64,000 bases of DNA. It comes from Alphaproteobacteria bacterium 46_93_T64 (GTDB lineage: Bacteria > Pseudomonadota > Alphaproteobacteria > Sneathiellales > Sneathiellaceae). The notes under the pieces are model-generated. The model ran no database searches. It was given only the letters and a program-made list of their open reading frames with translations, and was not told the DNA's origin. Within the stretch, counting starts at the first letter, position 1. Every line of letters begins with the position of its first letter. This document shows, piece after piece, positions 18,335 to 27,118 of the stretch. The stretch is from the NCBI GenBank assembly GCA_002163135.1, contig MAAN01000021.1, forward strand, positions 1 through 64,000, given 5' to 3'. The position numbers were made by a program, and so were the translations under genes.

Positions 18335-19363
18335 CTAATTGTTGATAAGCCATTCATTGACGGCAGTGAAAACACGTTTGTCTTTTACTATTCCAAGATG
18401 ACCCTGACCCTCAATAATACGGTACTGTCCCGACTTGGTTTTTGCTGAAATAACAGGTTCATATTGATCTGCAACGAACGCTTCATCGTCTGATCCTGCG
18501 ATCAGTAAAAAGGGTTGTTTCATGGCTGCAAGGTCGGTCTCGTATTCATCGCGGGGGGCATACGACGTGTTTAGGCGGTAGCTATATTGCGTGGTCGCAG
18601 TCTCGCCCAATGGGCCGTTCAAGACGGTTTGTGGGAAGTTGAACTGTATCACGGGTAGGGCGTTTAAAGATGTGATCCCCATTTGGTTCAGTAAACTTAG
18701 TCCAATAATTCGGCGGGTGAGGGGACGTGCCCATCCACCAGAATTTGCGCGTGTTGTTGGAGCATTATATTTTAAATATGGTGCAAGAAGAATAAACCCT
18801 GCTGCTTGTTTACCGTATTGTCCGCCGGCAAATCGTACAACTAGGCCACCGCCAGATGAATGTCCGCCCAAATACAAATTTTTGTCGCTGGCAGTAATTT
18901 TCAGATCTGTAAATAGATCAGCAAGATCGTCTTCAAATTGCCCGATATAGGAGATATCACCGCGAGTTTTCGGATCAATTCCATGTCCTCTTAAATCCGG
19001 GGTGATAACATTGGCAGTACCACTTTTCGCAATATTAGATGCCAAATCTACGAATTGTTGGCTGTGCCATCCTGAACCGTGCAGCAGTACCAACGTCTTA
19101 TTTGTGAGTTTGGTGCTTAAATACTGTCTGTAATATAAGGTTGCGCCATCGCGCGTTTTCCAAGACTGAAGATCAGGCAGAGAAGCAGTAGACGGTGCTG
19201 ACAAAATATCAGAAAAATCAAGGCCTGAATTGGCTGTTTTTTTCGTGTATGCAGTATCCTCGTTTGGATATTGACTGAAAATCAAACCCAACGCAATTAG
19301 GTGGTAAATTAAGGCAAATGCCACGATGGATAGGACAGCTTTGTTGAATAATATCTTTGGCAT
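18335..19363 (-). CDS. Membrane-anchored alpha/beta hydrolase
   Basis: The 342-residue protein has an N-terminal hydrophobic segment (about 9-30), probably a signal anchor. The alpha/beta hydrolase domain follows, with the oxyanion motif LLHGSGWH near 93-100 and the nucleophile elbow GHSSG at 167-171 (Ser169). An Asp in LIAGSDDEAF and a His in EGQGHLGI complete a plausible triad. The substrate is unknown; monoglyceride-lipase-like enzymes look similar. It is convergent with the ABC-F gene with an 18-base gap, and downstream of the RutR-like regulator in the same direction, so the two could be co-transcribed. Confidence 0.82.
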   Translation of the reverse strand: MPKILFNKAVLSIVAFALIYHLIALGLIFSQYPNEDTAYTKKTANSGLDFSDILSAPSTASLPDLQSWKTRDGATLYYRQYLSTKLTNKTLVLLHGSGWHSQQFVDLASNIAKSGTANVITPDLRGHGIDPKTRGDISYIGQFEDDLADLFTDLKITASDKNLYLGGHSSGGGLVVRFAGGQYGKQAAGFILLAPYLKYNAPTTRANSGGWARPLTRRIIGLSLLNQMGITSLNALPVIQFNFPQTVLNGPLGETATTQYSYRLNTSYAPRDEYETDLAAMKQPFLLIAGSDDEAFVADQYEPVISAKTKSGQYRIIEGQGHLGIVKDKRVFTAVNEWLINN

Positions 19364-19397
19364 TTTGAGGGCTCGGAATACGGTTGTTGTTCGACGG

Positions 19398-20090
19398 TCA
19401 AATCGAGAGGGGTAATTCTGTACTGGTCTTGCGAGATGGGATTGGCATTAACCCGCAAGTCCTTAATACCGTTACAATAATAGAGTTTGTCGCATCTTCA
19501 AAGTCGGCATCAGTAAGACCTTCGGCGTTGCCCAGAAGGGCACTCCACTGAACTTCGAAATCCGCCCATGTTTGGGTCATGGCCCAGATATGGAAAATCA
19601 GTTTTGTGCTATCAATAGGCGCCATTTTTCCTTGTTCAATCCATGTGTCCAGAATATTGGCTTTTCGCCCAACCCAAGCCTTCAGGTCACCCGAAAGATA
19701 CTCATTAATACGCGGGGCACCTCGGATAAGTTCGTTGGCAAAGACACGAGAGGCTTCCGGTCTGTTCTTGGATAGCTCCATCTTGGCTCGGATATAGTCT
19801 GCCAATGTCGAGGCGGGGTCGTCTTCTGCAGTGATTTCTCTAAATGAGGACAGCCACAATTCAACGATATCATTGATTACTGTACGATAGAGTTTTTCCT
19901 TAGTGCCAAAATAATAGTGGATATTGGCCTTTGGTAGCCCAGCAGCTTCCGCTATAGCGGCAGTTGTTGCTCCGCGAAAGCCATTGTCTGCGAAAACTCT
20001 TTCAGCAGCTTCAAGGATACGCTTCTCGTTTTCTTGACGAATACGACCTTGATTCCCGTTTATATCAATATTCTTGTCTTTTGACGCCAT
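19398..20090 (-). CDS. rutR: TetR-family regulator, RutR-like (pyrimidine catabolism)
   Basis: The 230-residue protein has an N-terminal TetR helix-turn-helix (AAIAEAAGLPKANIHYYF at about 44-61) and a C-terminal domain similar to E. coli RutR/YcdC. Matching features are EASRVFANELIRGAP, the SGDLKAWV-type helix and the KLIFHIWAMTQTWADF helix. RutR responds to uracil and represses pyrimidine-degradation genes. Two palindromes close to its box lie before preT and in the dihydropyrimidinase/nitrilase intergenic region of this window, which strongly supports the assignment. An earlier ATG at 20138 would add 16 residues with no clear ribosome site. No such box is visible before this gene, so autoregulation is not evident. 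Confidence 0.82.
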   Translation of the reverse strand: MASKDKNIDINGNQGRIRQENEKRILEAAERVFADNGFRGATTAAIAEAAGLPKANIHYYFGTKEKLYRTVINDIVELWLSSFREITAEDDPASTLADYIRAKMELSKNRPEASRVFANELIRGAPRINEYLSGDLKAWVGRKANILDTWIEQGKMAPIDSTKLIFHIWAMTQTWADFEVQWSALLGNAEGLTDADFEDATNSIIVTVLRTCGLMPIPSRKTSTELPLSI

Positions 20091-20284
20091 CACTAGACCA
20101 CTTATTGCTATGTTAAGGTTTGATTGTGTTGCTAACATCTCTGTTTTTCAAGCGTTTTTCTCATACAAAAATAAATAGTGGTAATCCAAACAATTGGCAT
20201 TGCTCTTGCCAGCAAAAAAGATATACCTTGGAACATAACATGAACATTTATTTTCCACTTAAGCCCGAAAGGTGAATTAGTGCG

Positions 20285-21124
20285 ATGTTACATAATAATA
20301 AAAATGCCCACTTTGCTGCCCTCCATAAACGTCCTGGAACATTTGTAATACCAAATCCTTGGGATGTGGGATCAGCGAAGATGCTCACAACATTGGGAGC
20401 GGAAGCTTTAGCAACGACGAGTGCAGGTTATTCATTCGCTAAAGGAGTGAACAGCTCTGTGGGAACTTTAACACGAACCGAAGTTCTATCGCATGCAAAA
20501 GAGATCATTGACGCGACGCATCTGCCGGTAAGTGCAGATCTTGAAAACGGATATGGAGACAGCCCAGAAGAGGTTGCTAAAACAATCGAACTTGCCATCG
20601 AAATCGGATTAGCTGGTTGTACGATAGAAGACGCAACAGGGGATATTGACAATCCTTTGTATGACAAATCGCTCGCGATTGAGCGAATTACAGCCGCTGT
20701 CGAAACTGCGAGAAGGTTGGATCCGAACTTTGTCTTAACGGCACGTGCTGAAAATTATTTATTTGGACGCAATGATCTGGACGATACGTTGGAACGCTTG
20801 TTGGGGTACGAGGCCGTCGGTGCGCATGTTTTATACGCGCCGGGCTTGCCCGATGTTGAAACGATCCAAAGGGTTTGTAAAACTGTGAATACTCCGATCA
20901 ATGTGGTTGCAGGTATTGGGCTTGCTGGTGTGACGTTTGGGCAATTACAAACAGCAGGAGTGAAACGGATTAGTCTGGGATCTGCGCTATCGCGTGTTGC
21001 CTATGGTGCCATGATCTCTACGTTTAATAAAATTTTGCAAACAGGGTCTTTCGATGATTTCTCTAATGCAGCTTCATTCTCTGCCTTAGATAGTTTGAAC
21101 CGACGCGCGGATCAATTCATCTAG
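20285..21124 (+). CDS. Isocitrate lyase/PEP mutase family enzyme
   Basis: The 279-residue TIM-barrel protein starts with FVIPNPWDVGSAKML and contains SADLENGYGDSPEEV, both typical of the PEP-mutase/methylisocitrate-lyase superfamily. The catalytic KKCGH loop of true isocitrate and methylisocitrate lyases is absent. The protein therefore belongs to the less defined branch, which includes oxaloacetate decarboxylases and phosphonopyruvate-type enzymes. It is divergent from the RutR-like gene and precedes preT in the same direction. A link to disposal of the C3 products of pyrimidine breakdown is possible but only inferred. Confidence 0.78.
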   Translation: MLHNNKNAHFAALHKRPGTFVIPNPWDVGSAKMLTTLGAEALATTSAGYSFAKGVNSSVGTLTRTEVLSHAKEIIDATHLPVSADLENGYGDSPEEVAKTIELAIEIGLAGCTIEDATGDIDNPLYDKSLAIERITAAVETARRLDPNFVLTARAENYLFGRNDLDDTLERLLGYEAVGAHVLYAPGLPDVETIQRVCKTVNTPINVVAGIGLAGVTFGQLQTAGVKRISLGSALSRVAYGAMISTFNKILQTGSFDDFSNAASFSALDSLNRRADQFI

Positions 21125-21290
21125 AGTTTTGATTCGAACAAATTTAAACGAGTGTGTACCGATTAAGAATAGATTGCGATCAAGTTTGCCTTTTGGTTGT
21201 ACATTTACCTGATTGATGCCCAAAACGAGCACATGCCATGCAATGCAAGTCGCAGTATTCTGCGGTTTGCATTTATTTTTCTAATTAAAC

Positions 21291-21306
21291 TTGACCGTTT
21301 GGTCAG
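21291..21306. promoter_or_regulatory. RutR-type operator before preT
   Basis: The 16-base sequence TTGACCGTTTGGTCAG matches 12 of 14 fixed positions of the E. coli RutR box TTGACCAnnTGGTCAA. Its left half doubles as a good -35 element (TTGACC), followed after 18 bases by TATGGT at 21315-21320 as a possible -10. A bound repressor would therefore block the preT promoter directly. It lies 75 bases before the preferred preT start. Confidence 0.78.
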
Positions 21307-21381
21307 TTTTTGACTATGGTTTTTCTAGGGAAAAAGCCGGCACAAGCTGGTATGATAAAATCTGGGCTAGGAAAATTTGAA

Positions 21382-22737
21382 ATGGGTGATATCGCAGATA
21401 TCGCAGCGGGACGTTTATCCGCTGAGGATTTATCCAAAAATTTTGATGACATGTATCCAGCACTTGGGGCATCCAAGGCAATCATAGAAGCAAGTCGCTG
21501 CTATTTTTGTTATGATGCCCCCTGCATGGAAGCATGTCCGACCGGAATTGATATTCCGAACTTCATTCGCAAAATTCAAACTGGTAACTATCGTGGCTCG
21601 GCGCTCGATATCCTCAGTGAGAACATCATGGGAGGGGCTTGCTCAAGGGTCTGCCCAACAGAAATTCTGTGCGAAGAAGTTTGTGTTCGCATGTCGCAGG
21701 AAGAAAAACCTGTAACTATCGGCAAGTTGCAGCGCTTTGCCACTGACTGGCTGATGGAAACAGGCGAACAGCCGTTTGAACGTGCTGCATCCACTGGTAA
21801 AACTGTCGCTGTTGTTGGGGCAGGGCCTGCAGGTCTTTCCGCAGCTCACCGTCTTTCAATGCTAGGTCATGATGTTGAAATATTTGAAGCGCTTGCTAAA
21901 TCCGGTGGCCTCAATGAGTACGGTATCGCAGCATATAAGCTACCGCACGGTATTGCTCAGCAGGAAGTTGATTTTATTCTCAGCCTTGGCGGAATAACTG
22001 TCCATAACGGTAAAGCGCTTGGATCTAATGTTTCACTTGCTGAACTCAATGCAAAATTCGACGCTGTGTTCGTGGGGACTGGTCTTGGAGCTGTTCGGGC
22101 TCTTGGTTTTGAAAACGAGGGACTTGCGGGTGTTTATAACGCCGTAGAATACATTGCAGAACTTCGCCAGTCGGAAACTAAAGAAGATATTGCTGTTGGT
22201 CGTAAGGTCGTTGTGATTGGTGGCGGTAATACTGCCATCGATGTCGCGGTACAAGCAAAGCGACTTGGTGCTGAAGATGTGACTTTGGTATATCGCCGCG
22301 GCCCGGAAGATATGAGCGCAACCCATCACGAACAGGAATATGCTCAAACCAACGGTGTTACCATTAAGCATTATGCAAAACCGGTTTCTATCGAAGAAAG
22401 CGGCGGCGTGATTTCTGGGATTACATTCGAATACACGGCTAAAGACGCGAGCGGCAAGCTTGTCGGTACGGGTGAAACATTCCAGCAAGCGGCAAACATG
22501 GTATTTAAAGCCATCGGGCAGGTGTTTGTGCCTGAGCCTGTGACAAGGAGTGCAACCTCCCTTGAAATTCAGGATGGCCGTATTGTGGTTGATGAAGATC
22601 GCGCTTCATCTGTTCCGGGAGTTTACGCGGGTGGCGATTGTATTTTGGGCGGTGAAGATCTTACCGTTACCGCAGTACAAGACGGAAAACTGGCCGCACA
22701 CGCAATTGACACTTATTTAAAAACAGCCCAAGCATAA
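21382..22737 (+). CDS. preT: NAD-dependent dihydropyrimidine dehydrogenase subunit PreT
   Basis: PreT takes electrons from NADH and passes them through FAD and Fe-S clusters to PreA, which reduces uracil or thymine. Seen: an N-terminal Cys-rich Fe-S segment (CYFCYDAPCMEACPTGIDIP, then GACSRVCPTEILCEEVC) and two nucleotide-binding Rossmann motifs (VVGAGPAGLSAA, VVIGGGNTAID). The frame is open from TTG 21310, but that would put the operator and promoter inside or against the gene. ATG 21382 has an AGGAA ribosome site eight bases away and gives the normal 451-residue length. preA follows after 17 bases. Confidence 0.92.
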   Translation: MGDIADIAAGRLSAEDLSKNFDDMYPALGASKAIIEASRCYFCYDAPCMEACPTGIDIPNFIRKIQTGNYRGSALDILSENIMGGACSRVCPTEILCEEVCVRMSQEEKPVTIGKLQRFATDWLMETGEQPFERAASTGKTVAVVGAGPAGLSAAHRLSMLGHDVEIFEALAKSGGLNEYGIAAYKLPHGIAQQEVDFILSLGGITVHNGKALGSNVSLAELNAKFDAVFVGTGLGAVRALGFENEGLAGVYNAVEYIAELRQSETKEDIAVGRKVVVIGGGNTAIDVAVQAKRLGAEDVTLVYRRGPEDMSATHHEQEYAQTNGVTIKHYAKPVSIEESGGVISGITFEYTAKDASGKLVGTGETFQQAANMVFKAIGQVFVPEPVTRSATSLEIQDGRIVVDEDRASSVPGVYAGGDCILGGEDLTVTAVQDGKLAAHAIDTYLKTAQA

Positions 22738-22754
22738 GGTGGAGGATTAGGAAA

Positions 22755-24029
22755 ATGGCAGATCTAAGTTACGATTTTGTAGGAATTAAAACGCCCAATC
22801 CTTTTTGGTTGGCAAGCGCTCCTCCTACGGACAAGGAATATAACGTCGTTCGCGCTTTTGAAGCTGGTTGGGGCGGGGTTGTATGGAAAACATTGGGAGA
22901 AGATCCTCCTGTCGTGAATGTTTCATCGCGTTATGGCGGCATCAATTTTAACGGCCAGCGTATGGCCGGTTTGAACAATATTGAATTGATCACCGATCGC
23001 CCGCTTGACATAAACCTTGAAGAAATTACGCGGGTTAAAAAAGCATGGCCAGACCGGGCGATTATTGTATCGCTGATGGTGCCTTGTGAGGAAGAGCCTT
23101 GGCGGTATATTCTGGGTCGCGTAGCAGAAACAGGCGCCGATGGTGTCGAGCTGAACTTTGGCTGCCCACATGGCATGTCCGAACGCGGCATGGGCGCTGC
23201 TGTCGGGCAGGTTCCAGAATATGTGGAAATGGTCACGGCCTGGTGTAAAAAACACTCTGACATGTCGGTTATTGTGAAACTGACCCCAAACATCACGGAT
23301 GTTCGGTTATCTGCCCGCGCGGCAGTGCGCGGTGGTGCTGATGCGGTCTCTTTGATCAATACGATTAATTCAATTGTGAACATTGATCTGGACATTATGG
23401 CGCCAACACCGACTGTGGATGGCAAGGGTGCCCATGGCGGATATTGCGGTCCAGCTGTTAAACCGATTGCCCTTAATATGGTTGCGGAAATTGCCCGCGA
23501 TCCGGAATGCCAGAATATTCCAATGTCGGGTATTGGCGGTATTTCAGATTGGCGGGATGCCGCTGAATTTATGGCGCTTGGCTGCGGCACTGTGCAGGTT
23601 TGTACGGCGGCGATGCATCATGGTTTTAAAATCGTGGATGACATGAAAACGGGTCTTAGCAATTGGATGGACAGTAAGGGTTATAAGACCATTGATGATT
23701 TCAGAGGGTTGGCATCAACCAACGTCACTGACTGGAATAAACTTAACATGAATTACGATGTTAAGGCGTTGATTGATCAGGATAAATGCATCAAATGCGG
23801 CCTCTGTCATATTGCATGTGAAGACACGTCTCATCAGGCGATTACAGCAGAACGGTTCGAAGGTGAACGTAAATATGAAGTGATCGATGAGGAATGCGTT
23901 GGTTGTAACCTGTGTCAACTGATTTGCCCAGTTGACGAATGTATTACCATGGTGGAAGTTGAAAATGACAAACCATACATGAACTGGAATCAGGACCCAC
24001 GCAATCCTTACAGCAACCCTGCAGAATAA
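22755..24029 (+). CDS. preA: NAD-dependent dihydropyrimidine dehydrogenase subunit PreA
   Basis: PreA reduces uracil and thymine to the 5,6-dihydro forms. The 424-residue protein has a dihydroorotate-dehydrogenase-like FMN barrel (about 1-310) and a C-terminal ferredoxin domain with two four-Cys motifs (CIKCGLCHIAC and CVGCNLCQLICP). The substrate loop reads CPHGMSERGMGAAVGQ. The position that I recall as the catalytic Cys of mammalian dihydropyrimidine dehydrogenase is Val here, which may be usual in bacterial enzymes. A GGAGG ribosome site precedes the start. It forms an operon with preT and the M20 hydrolase, which starts 13 bases after it. Confidence 0.94.
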   Translation: MADLSYDFVGIKTPNPFWLASAPPTDKEYNVVRAFEAGWGGVVWKTLGEDPPVVNVSSRYGGINFNGQRMAGLNNIELITDRPLDINLEEITRVKKAWPDRAIIVSLMVPCEEEPWRYILGRVAETGADGVELNFGCPHGMSERGMGAAVGQVPEYVEMVTAWCKKHSDMSVIVKLTPNITDVRLSARAAVRGGADAVSLINTINSIVNIDLDIMAPTPTVDGKGAHGGYCGPAVKPIALNMVAEIARDPECQNIPMSGIGGISDWRDAAEFMALGCGTVQVCTAAMHHGFKIVDDMKTGLSNWMDSKGYKTIDDFRGLASTNVTDWNKLNMNYDVKALIDQDKCIKCGLCHIACEDTSHQAITAERFEGERKYEVIDEECVGCNLCQLICPVDECITMVEVENDKPYMNWNQDPRNPYSNPAE

Positions 24030-24042
24030 GACGGGCATAAAT

Positions 24043-25278
24043 ATGAAAAACATGACAGTGACAGGCGACCGTTTATGGGACAGCCTAATGGAAATGGCGA
24101 AAATTGGCGGAACAGTGAAGGGTGGTTGTTGCCGCCTTGCTTTGACCGATATAGACAGAGAAGGTCGCGACCTTTTCGTGCAATGGTGTAAAGAAGCTGG
24201 TTGCACGGTAAAAATCGACAAAATGGGCAATATTTTTGCCCGTCGTGCTGGTAAAAACGACGATTTACCGCCTGTAATGATGGGGTCGCATCTCGATACG
24301 CAGCCAACTGGCGGTAAATACGATGGCGTCTACGGCGTTCTCGCAGGTTTAGAAGTAATCCGTACATTGAACGATTTCGAAGTAGAGACAGAACATCCCA
24401 TTGAAGTCTCTGTTTGGACGAATGAAGAAGGGTCTCGCTTTGCACCAGCGATGGTGGCTTCTGGCGTGTTTGCTGGGGTTTTTGATCTGGAATATGGTTT
24501 GAGCCGTGCTGACCTTGATGGAAAGACCATGGGCGAAGAGCTTGATCGTATCGGTTATGCGGGTGCTGAAGACGTTGGTGGCCGTGAAATCAAAGCGTTC
24601 TTTGAAGCACATATCGAGCAAGGCCCAATTCTGGAACACGAAGAAAAAACAATTGGTGTTGTTGCGGGTGCTCAAGGACAGCGTTGGTACGAAATTACCA
24701 TAACCGGGCAGGAAGCCCACGCGGGTCCAACACCAATGGGACGCCGTAAAGATGCCCTTGTCGCAGCATCAAAAATTGTTCAGGAAGTAAACCGCATCGG
24801 CAACGATAATCAACCGTTTGCCTGTGCAACCGTTGGCCTTTTGAATGTTACACCCAATTCCCGCAATACAATTCCAGGCGAAGTTTTCTTTGCTGTCGAC
24901 TTCCGTCATCCAAAAGATGAAATATTGTCGAAAATGGACGCGGAACTTCGTGAATATGCCGAAAAAATCGCCTCCGACGGTGGTTATGAGATGAAGTTCG
25001 AGGAGATCTGGTATTCACCTCCGGTCGAGTTCGATGCCGATTGTATCAAAGCGGTAAGAAGTGGCGCCGAACAAGCGGGCTATGCACATATGGATATCAT
25101 TTCAGGTGCTGGGCACGACGCATGCTACATTAATCGGGTTGCGCCAACAGGTATGATCTTTGTTCCTTGCGAAAATGGCATTAGCCATAACGAGGAAGAG
25201 GAAGCAACACCTGAAGATCTGGCTGCGGGCTGCAATGTGTTGTTACACGCAGTTGTCGAAAGAGCATCATTAGCCTAA
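24043..25278 (+). CDS. M20-family Zn amidohydrolase (HyuC/AllC type), putative beta-ureidopropionase
   Basis: The 411-residue protein belongs to the hydantoinase/carbamoylase branch of peptidase family M20. It has the metal-binding segment GSHLDTQPTGGKYDGVYGVLAG (near 83-104), NEEGSRF with the catalytic Glu pair, HIEQGPILE, and a C-terminal GHDACYI with a metal His. In this family, bacterial PydC/PYD3-type members hydrolyse N-carbamoyl-beta-alanine to beta-alanine, CO2 and ammonia. Its position directly after preA makes that substrate likely. Allantoate or N-carbamoyl-L-amino acids are alternatives. A second, unrelated candidate for the same step is the nitrilase at 33521. Confidence 0.88.
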   Translation: MKNMTVTGDRLWDSLMEMAKIGGTVKGGCCRLALTDIDREGRDLFVQWCKEAGCTVKIDKMGNIFARRAGKNDDLPPVMMGSHLDTQPTGGKYDGVYGVLAGLEVIRTLNDFEVETEHPIEVSVWTNEEGSRFAPAMVASGVFAGVFDLEYGLSRADLDGKTMGEELDRIGYAGAEDVGGREIKAFFEAHIEQGPILEHEEKTIGVVAGAQGQRWYEITITGQEAHAGPTPMGRRKDALVAASKIVQEVNRIGNDNQPFACATVGLLNVTPNSRNTIPGEVFFAVDFRHPKDEILSKMDAELREYAEKIASDGGYEMKFEEIWYSPPVEFDADCIKAVRSGAEQAGYAHMDIISGAGHDACYINRVAPTGMIFVPCENGISHNEEEEATPEDLAAGCNVLLHAVVERASLA

Positions 25279-25380
25279 ATAATGAAGTAGTATTTAATAG
25301 ATAGTTTGGGCAGGTTTATAACTCTTCACTAATGAGGGGAGCCTGTCCAAAAACTGAGTAAAATGGGATAAAGCATTGGG

Positions 25381-26211
25381 ATGCATCAAGACAATATCGG
25401 CAGCGGGAGCGCTATTTCTATGACCACTTCAAATAAACCGGTCATTGATATCGAAAAACTCAACTTGATCTTTGAGACACCTGACGCACCGGTTCACGCG
25501 CTCAACGATATTAACTTGCAAATTAATTCAGGGGATTTTGTCTCCTTTATCGGGCCGTCAGGGTGCGGTAAAACCACCCTTATGCGCGTTATCGCTGACT
25601 TGGAAACCCCGACAGATGGCCACATAACTGTAAATGGTATGAGCCCGAAAGAAGCTCGGGAACAGCGGGCTTATGGCTATGTATTTCAAGCACCTGCTCT
25701 GTATCCTTGGCGTAATGTTCAAAAGAACGTCATGTTGCCGCTTCAGATCATGGGGCTTTCCAAGGACGAACAGATGGAACGCGTGAAGAAAAACCTGGCG
25801 CTTGTAAATCTGGAAGGCTTTGAGAAGAAATTCCCATGGCAGCTTTCTGGCGGTATGCAACAACGTGTTTCTATTGCCCGTGCGCTATCGGTAGAACCTG
25901 ATCTGCTACTGATGGATGAGCCATTTGGGGCGTTGGATGAGATTACGCGTGATCATCTGAACGAGCAATTGCTTCGTCTTTGGGATCAAACAAAAAAGAC
26001 CGTTGTTTTTGTCACCCATTCCATTCCTGAATCTGTCTTTCTTTCTTCTAAAATTGTAGTGATGTCACCTCGTCCCGGTAAAATTATCGACATTATTGAC
26101 TGTAATCTGCCACGAGACAGGACATTGGATATCAGAGAGTCTCCTGAGTTTCTAAAAATCGCTCACCGCGTGAGGGAGGGGCTTCGCGCCGGACATTCAT
26201 ACGATGACTGA
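25381..26211 (+). CDS. ABC transporter ATPase (NitT/TauT type) of the pyrimidine island
   Basis: The 276-residue nucleotide-binding subunit has Walker A GPSGCGKT near residue 59, signature LSGGMQQR near 157 and Walker [14 protein letters not shown]. This set is typical of the TauB/SsuB/ThiZ group that imports sulfonates, nitrate or pyrimidine precursors. The gene overlaps the next permease by eight bases, so the two are translationally coupled. An internal ATG at 25420 is a possible alternative start. It follows the M20 hydrolase by about 100 bases; whether it has its own promoter is unclear. Confidence 0.9.
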   Translation: MHQDNIGSGSAISMTTSNKPVIDIEKLNLIFETPDAPVHALNDINLQINSGDFVSFIGPSGCGKTTLMRVIADLETPTDGHITVNGMSPKEAREQRAYGYVFQAPALYPWRNVQKNVMLPLQIMGLSKDEQMERVKKNLALVNLEGFEKKFPWQLSGGMQQRVSIARALSVEPDLLLMDEPFGALDEITRDHLNEQLLRLWDQTKKTVVFVTHSIPESVFLSSKIVVMSPRPGKIIDIIDCNLPRDRTLDIRESPEFLKIAHRVREGLRAGHSYDD

Positions 26212-27118
26212 TGAAGTAATTTCAATCAAAGAGGGAATTTGGAGCAAACTGTATTACGGTAAAACGCTTCCTATTCTGACTATGGTGCTGGGTATTCTTG
26301 TGCTTTGGTATGGCGGCGCAGTCTATTTGAACGCGGATTTTCTTATTTCTAATTACGAGCGAAAAAATGTCGAATGGAGTGCCGAAAAACTGGTGAATGA
26401 TGCATGGGCAATGGAACGCCCCATTTTGCCAGCCCCTCATCAAATCGCTGTAGAGCTCAATAAAACGGTTTTTCAAAAGAAAATAACGTCTAAGCGAAGC
26501 CTTGTTTTTCATGCCTGGATTACAACATCAGCAACGCTTCTGGGGTTTGCTTTTGGTAGTTTGCTTGGTATTTTACTGGCAGTCGGTATCGTACATGTTC
26601 AAACTTTAGACCGAAGTTTAATGCCGTGGGTCATTGCATCGCAAACCATTCCCATATTGGCCATCGCTCCGATGATTATTGTTGTTCTTGGTAACATCGG
26701 CCTAACCGGAACAATCCCAAAATCCATTATTTCCATGTATTTGTGTTTCTTCCCCATCACGATCGGTATGGTAAAGGGATTACGATCACCGGACGTATTA
26801 CAGATGGATTTGATGCGAACCTACAGCGCGTCGGCTTCTCAAATTTTTTGGAAACTCCGTGTTCCAGCGTCAGTTCCGTATCTATTTGCCAGCCTTAAAG
26901 TCGCCGTCGCTATCAGTTTAGTTGGTGCGATTGTTGGCGAGTTGCCTACGGGCGCTGTTGCCGGTATTGGCGCACGATTGTTAAGTGGCTCCTACTACGG
27001 ACAAACCATTCAGATTTGGTCAGCGCTTGTTGTCGCTTCAGTTCTTGGAATGTTGTTGGTCTACATCGTGTCGGTTACTGAAAAAATTGTACTTGGGCGC
27101 ATGGGAGGACGGGCATGA
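26204..27118 (+). CDS. ABC transporter permease 1 (NitT/TauT type)
   Basis: The 304-residue inner-membrane protein has one N-terminal hydrophobic segment near 20-40, a long periplasmic stretch of about 60 residues, and then the usual five to six spans of a BPD_transp_1 permease. The cytoplasmic ATPase-contact loop ([22 protein letters not shown]) fits the EAA motif of the family. It pairs with the larger permease that starts on its last four bases (ATGA), probably giving a heterodimeric channel. Confidence 0.88.
   Translation: MTDEVISIKEGIWSKLYYGKTLPILTMVLGILVLWYGGAVYLNADFLISNYERKNVEWSAEKLVNDAWAMERPILPAPHQIAVELNKTVFQKKITSKRSLVFHAWITTSATLLGFAFGSLLGILLAVGIVHVQTLDRSLMPWVIASQTIPILAIAPMIIVVLGNIGLTGTIPKSIISMYLCFFPITIGMVKGLRSPDVLQMDLMRTYSASASQIFWKLRVPASVPYLFASLKVAVAISLVGAIVGELPTGAVAGIGARLLSGSYYGQTIQIWSALVVASVLGMLLVYIVSVTEKIVLGRMGGRA

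Noticed and set aside
22033-22488. 151-codon minus-strand frame inside preT
   Set aside because: Shadow of the preT coding sequence with no protein-family features of its own.
22931-23590. 219-codon minus-strand frame inside preA
   Set aside because: Shadow frame with biased composition opposite a conserved enzyme.
25305-25350. GGGCAGG ... CCTGTCC hairpin before the ABC ATPase gene as a terminator
   Set aside because: Followed by A-rich rather than T-rich bases, with one G-T pair; not convincing as a terminator or operator.
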